A stretch of DNA of 64,000 nt, from NCBI GenBank assembly GCA_002989075.1, contig PSQN01000017.1, positions 2,301,453 through 2,365,452 of the forward strand. Reading direction: 5' to 3'. A program made the translations under genes and the position numbers. Below, piece after piece: positions 60,755 through 64,000 of the stretch (its first letter is position 1; each line of letters starts with the position of its first letter). The notes under the pieces were generated by a model. That model did not search any database. It worked only from the letters and a program-made list of their open reading frames with translations, and was not told where the DNA came from. Origin of the DNA: Arthonia radiata (lineage: Eukaryota > Ascomycota > Arthoniomycetes > Arthoniales > Arthoniaceae).

Positions 60755-63007
60755 TCACCGCAGATAGTTCTCCCTCACGTTGATCAAGCTGGCGGCGTCT
60801 CCACCTCTGCCGTTGCTGAGATCGCTCACGAGGACTTCCGTTTGCTGGTAGAGGTGCTCGAGCGCTGCGTGGGGTGACTTACCGAGTGAGACTGTATCTG
60901 CATTAGAAGGAGAATCAACGCTGAAATGATGAGATACTTGCCTAAGATGGCACCGTTCAGCTCTTCCGCCACCGGTATTCGCCCATCCGGCTCCAACAGC
61001 GGCGCCAAGCTCGACTCACGCGCATCGGGGTACGCAATCAGCGCAAAAGTATCCTCTAGCGCCTGCTTGATCTCCCGTCTTGGATCGTCGCGGAACTCAC
61101 TTTGCAGTTCTTGTCCGTATCGGAGAGCATCGCTGACCAGTCTCGTCTGCTGTGCAAACGTGTCATGCTGAGGTGAGGCCTGCTCCGTCTGCATGGGATC
61201 GGCGTCGTTCTCGTCAATGAGCACGCCATCATCAGTGCCATCGTCAAGATCCATGCGACCGTTGGAGAAGTCTTTGGTGGGGGAAGTGCTATGACCGTTG
61301 CTGATGGGTCTGCTGAGCTGTGCGCGTTTGGACTTTGTGGACGGCTGCAGCTCCGTACATCGGCGGATCATCTCGATGAATTTGCGACAGCGGAGCTTAA
61401 AGTAAATGTTCTCGTTGCCGTTCAGGACCGACGGGTAGTGCTTGTTAGTAAGTTCAAGGGCTGTATCTACATTGCCATCGAGGATGGCGCTGCGTATTTC
61501 TAGATCGATGTTAGTCAGGTACTCGTCCAAAATTGAACGGCGCAACATACGTTGCCGATGCACTGCATCTGGATCATCCTTGTATTCAAATTGGGTCGAC
61601 GTGGTAGCATCACCCTTCAAAAGCCTTTGATCCCGCTGCACCTCCGCTGCAAAGGCTTTTGCCGCCTCTATGTAGCCATCATGGGCAAGGTACTGCGCAA
61701 TGAGTTCTTGTTCAAGGATCCGCTCTTGTCTGCTGTCATGTAGATGAGAGATGTCTTCTCTTTCAATTTCTTGTCGGATAGTATCTCGCTCGTTCTACGT
61801 AGCCGCGTCAGTCTATTCGCTAGGTGAGGTTCGAAGAATGCCCTACCTGAACGTATTCATCTATGTTGTACACAAACGGCGTCTGGCCAAAGTTCACACG
61901 AACGTGTTCGTTGGCGCGCTTGAAGCCGATCGTAGGATACAGACCGTCTTGCTTGATCTCTCGGAATGCATGACCTGAAGAGTTGTCAGTAGCAGAGCCA
62001 CGACCAATTTTGCACTTATGCCCACCGATGAAGACGCCATTCTTGGTGAAGAATGCAGCACCCGTCCGAAAGTTGACACCGCATCCAATAACGTCGGATA
62101 TACCAAACTTGAGACCATAAGACTTGCCAGAAGCGCTCTGGCAGAAACTGTGTCCGTCGTCGCCGTGATACGCCCATGATTCTGGCTCCCATCCTGGTAT
62201 CCGATGTAGCGTCGCGGATTCTGTAGAAAATCCAACCGCAATTGGACTAATGTCACGTAAGCATGCTATGCGTCCCCCCGAAGTCATGTCAAAACGGGAA
62301 TACCTTTCTCGACCTTTGCTCAAGACCGTCACCTCATAGTAATAGATACCCACCTCCCTGGGCATGGGCCTGTCTGCTCGTATTGCAAAGCCTTCGTCGT
62401 TGCCACGCTCTTTTACAGCTCCATTGAACTTCGCCTCGCTCCCATCGTATGCCACCTCTATACCTGTAGCCTTTGACGTTGCACTTAGCCGCGAAGGTAT
62501 ATCTGCAATATGTTCTTCTTCCGGCGAGGGTCTGAATGGCCGCTCTATGATCTCATGCGTCAAGCCTCGATGTGACGGTACCATCTTGTGCAGGCTGGTC
62601 GTGCTCGTACTTCTTGACAACGAGCCCATAGATGCTCGAGCGGGCCTGCCCTCTTTCTGAGCCGTGGCGCGAGCCCTATACCGGTCCTGCAGACGCTCCA
62701 TATGCCGAGACGTCCTTAGGTAGCTGGGTATGAAGAATTCCGGCCATGGCTCCAACGTATTACCATTGTGAGACTCCGCCATGCTTGCCAACGGATGATT
62801 CCAACCTCTTCCCGCCAGATCAACGTGGCTCTCTGACTTCGACTGTGGATTGTCGCGGTTGTGACTGGGTGGATGTTGGGACTGATAGCTCTGGGAGAGA
62901 GGTGACTGACTTCCCTCACCAACATGAGACCGCAGTCCGGATCGAGGTGTATACGAGGGCTGCCCTATGTTGCCAGAGAGTACTGAAGCGTAGGAGGAGC
63001 GTCTCAT
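60755..63007 (-). CDS. VID30: GID/CTLH E3 ligase scaffold VID30 (GID1, RanBPM-type)
   Basis: Scaffold subunit of the GID ubiquitin ligase. Exons 63007-62026, 61974-61847, 61794-60942 and 60897-60755 give 701 aa with whole codons. A disordered Ser-rich N-terminus precedes the SPRY domain (~180-360: VGIYYYEVTVLSKGRERY, ISPIAVGFSTESA, AYHGDDGHSF, TKNGVFIGHAFREIKQDGLY). LisH: RILEQELIAQYLAHDGYIEA. CTLH: LTNIDLEIRSAILDGNVDTA with YFKLRCRKFIEMIR. The CRA end is rebuilt by the last splice (LNGAILDTVSLGKSPHAALE then HLYQQTEVL). Intron 1 (51 nt) is 3n with no stop, so retention would insert 17 residues in the SPRY domain. The last intron (60941-60898, 44 nt) begins GCAAGT, a GC-AG intron. The frame is open upstream to 63124. 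Confidence 0.95.
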
Positions 63008-63713
63008 CTTTGGCCGGGCTCGTAATCGTGTTCCGCAAAGACAAGTAGCCGAGTAGAGGTGGATGGCAGTTGTTGAGCGGGGCCCGAGAGGTTTGAGACG
63101 ATCCACGCACGCGCACCTCAACAAACGGAATCAAAGGCAATTCAGGCGGGGTCTCGGACCGTCTTGTAGATTGATAATGATAGCGAGTAGGGTCGGATAT
63201 ACGGACTATGGGCAAGGTGGTGATGCCATTTCTGGGCAGACTGCAAGTTTCGCGCTCATGATGAACATCGGAGGCTCTCAGAAAGCTTTGCAGCAGTGAT
63301 TACGGGCGTCCTGAGCTGGCGTTTGAAGACATGAGAGCTATCACGACGTCAAGAGAGATCTACTACCCAGATGGCGGGCACACGGCGTTACGCTAACTCC
63401 TGGTGGAGTCGAATGCGGGCAAAAGAGGTCACCAGCCTTGTGTGTGCGCATGATCAAATTCGCGGAGAGGATCAGAAGACAAGAAGCAGTGCTGGAGATA
63501 TCCAAGTATACATTGACTATGTTGATGATCAAAACAATGCCCGCTTGTGCCACCTTTTGAGCTCATACATGACCCATGCTTCCTCATACCAGAAGCTTGT
63601 CCAAGCTCTAATCCCCCATTGATAAGCTGGAGGTGGCCGGAACGCCTTGCTAAAATGTCGAGATAGTAAATATGATAGTTCTGATAAGCATTGCTGTAGT
63701 CCAGAAAGTGTTT
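63008..63713. other. Intergenic region upstream of VID30
   Basis: About 700 bp with the VID30 promoter and the 3' side of the next gene. Short frames only; no feature supported. Confidence 0.4.
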
Positions 63714-63998
63714 TTAGTCGACGGATGTCACCTCCACGGCCTGCTGCCCAGCTGTCTCCGGAGCGTCAGGAGCGTTGTCGCTCGATGTAGGCTTGGGTGC
63801 GGGTGTAAAGGACATGGTACCGTTCAAGTCGGGTGTACCATTCAGTGTGATGCTTGGCTGATTGCCGCCATTGCTTTCGCTTGCTACTTGACTGCTTGTG
63901 AATTCGTTCTTTGCATCGCTGGAACTTGTATCTTCACTTTGCGCGTCGTTCGACAAGTCGTGGCGCCTGACCCTCGGACTTTGCCAATAGGGTAGATC
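63714..63998 (-). CDS. C-terminal end of an unidentified protein (partial)
   Basis: The frame is open to the window edge and ends at 63714. It reads DLPYWQSPRVRRHDLSNDAQ, then an acidic Ser/Asn/Thr-rich disordered tail with FTPAPKPTSSDNAP and final VEVTSVD. Too little is present to name the family; the tail is typical of the cytosolic end of a membrane or regulatory protein, but that is a guess. Confidence 0.5.
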   Translation of the reverse strand, partial: DLPYWQSPRVRRHDLSNDAQSEDTSSSDAKNEFTSSQVASESNGGNQPSITLNGTPDLNGTMSFTPAPKPTSSDNAPDAPETAGQQAVEVTSVD

Positions 63999-64000
63999 CC

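Overview
This window looks like nuclear DNA of a filamentous ascomycete (Pezizomycotina), most likely a dothideomycete; order-level placement is not possible from the sequence alone. The evidence is dense gene packing on both strands, short introns (mostly 44-120 nt) with CTGAC/CTAAC branch sites, and single-copy orthologues of typical ascomycete genes, including a SomA/Flo8-type LisH regulator and a copper-fist factor. Introner-like repeats inside introns, known from Dothideomycetes, point the same way. I rebuilt about 28 gene models from reading frames and splice signals. Most multi-exon models sum exactly to whole codons.

Layout. 1-16.8 kb: a partial protein methyltransferase (EFM7), a long copper-fist regulator with a Gln/Pro repeat tail, ESCRT-I VPS23, snoRNP NHP2, a three-RRM Csx1/TIA-like protein, a BAP31/YET-type ER protein, an unrecognised small gene and an F-box-like gene. 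17-31.6 kb: tRNA dihydrouridine synthase DUS3, GID E3 subunit RMD5, a PAQR/haemolysin-III membrane protein, a double dsRBD protein with an in-frame TGA, SomA, TRAPP subunit BET3 (with a 9-nt exon) and U5 snRNP WD40 protein Cwf17. 32-50 kb: a two-TM disordered membrane protein, a PAF-acetylhydrolase-like lipase, TFIIA large subunit TOA1, a secreted serine carboxypeptidase, a WDR89-like protein, an amidase, a SET/MYND-like protein, proteasome chaperone NAS2 and Ran GTPase GSP1. 50-64 kb: an aldehyde dehydrogenase, an RGG-rich unknown, an MFS transporter, a disordered protein, the GID scaffold VID30 and the 3' end of an unidentified gene.

The genes are mostly unrelated housekeeping genes in mixed orientation, with many short divergent promoters. 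There is no sign of a biosynthetic cluster. The functional link I can defend is that RMD5 and VID30 are subunits of the same GID/CTLH ubiquitin ligase, about 40 kb apart.

The most unusual feature is at 52.2-56.1 kb, where introns of three neighbouring genes carry copies of one repeat family that begins with a 5' splice site and ends with a branch site and YAG. In the MFS gene a single 595-nt intron is exactly four such units head to tail (142+142+131+180 nt). Two of the junctions read AG|GTAAGT, the layout expected for introner insertion or stepwise splicing. The next intron of that gene carries two more diverged copies that appear inverted. Three GC-AG introns were also found (YET3-like, MFS, VID30).
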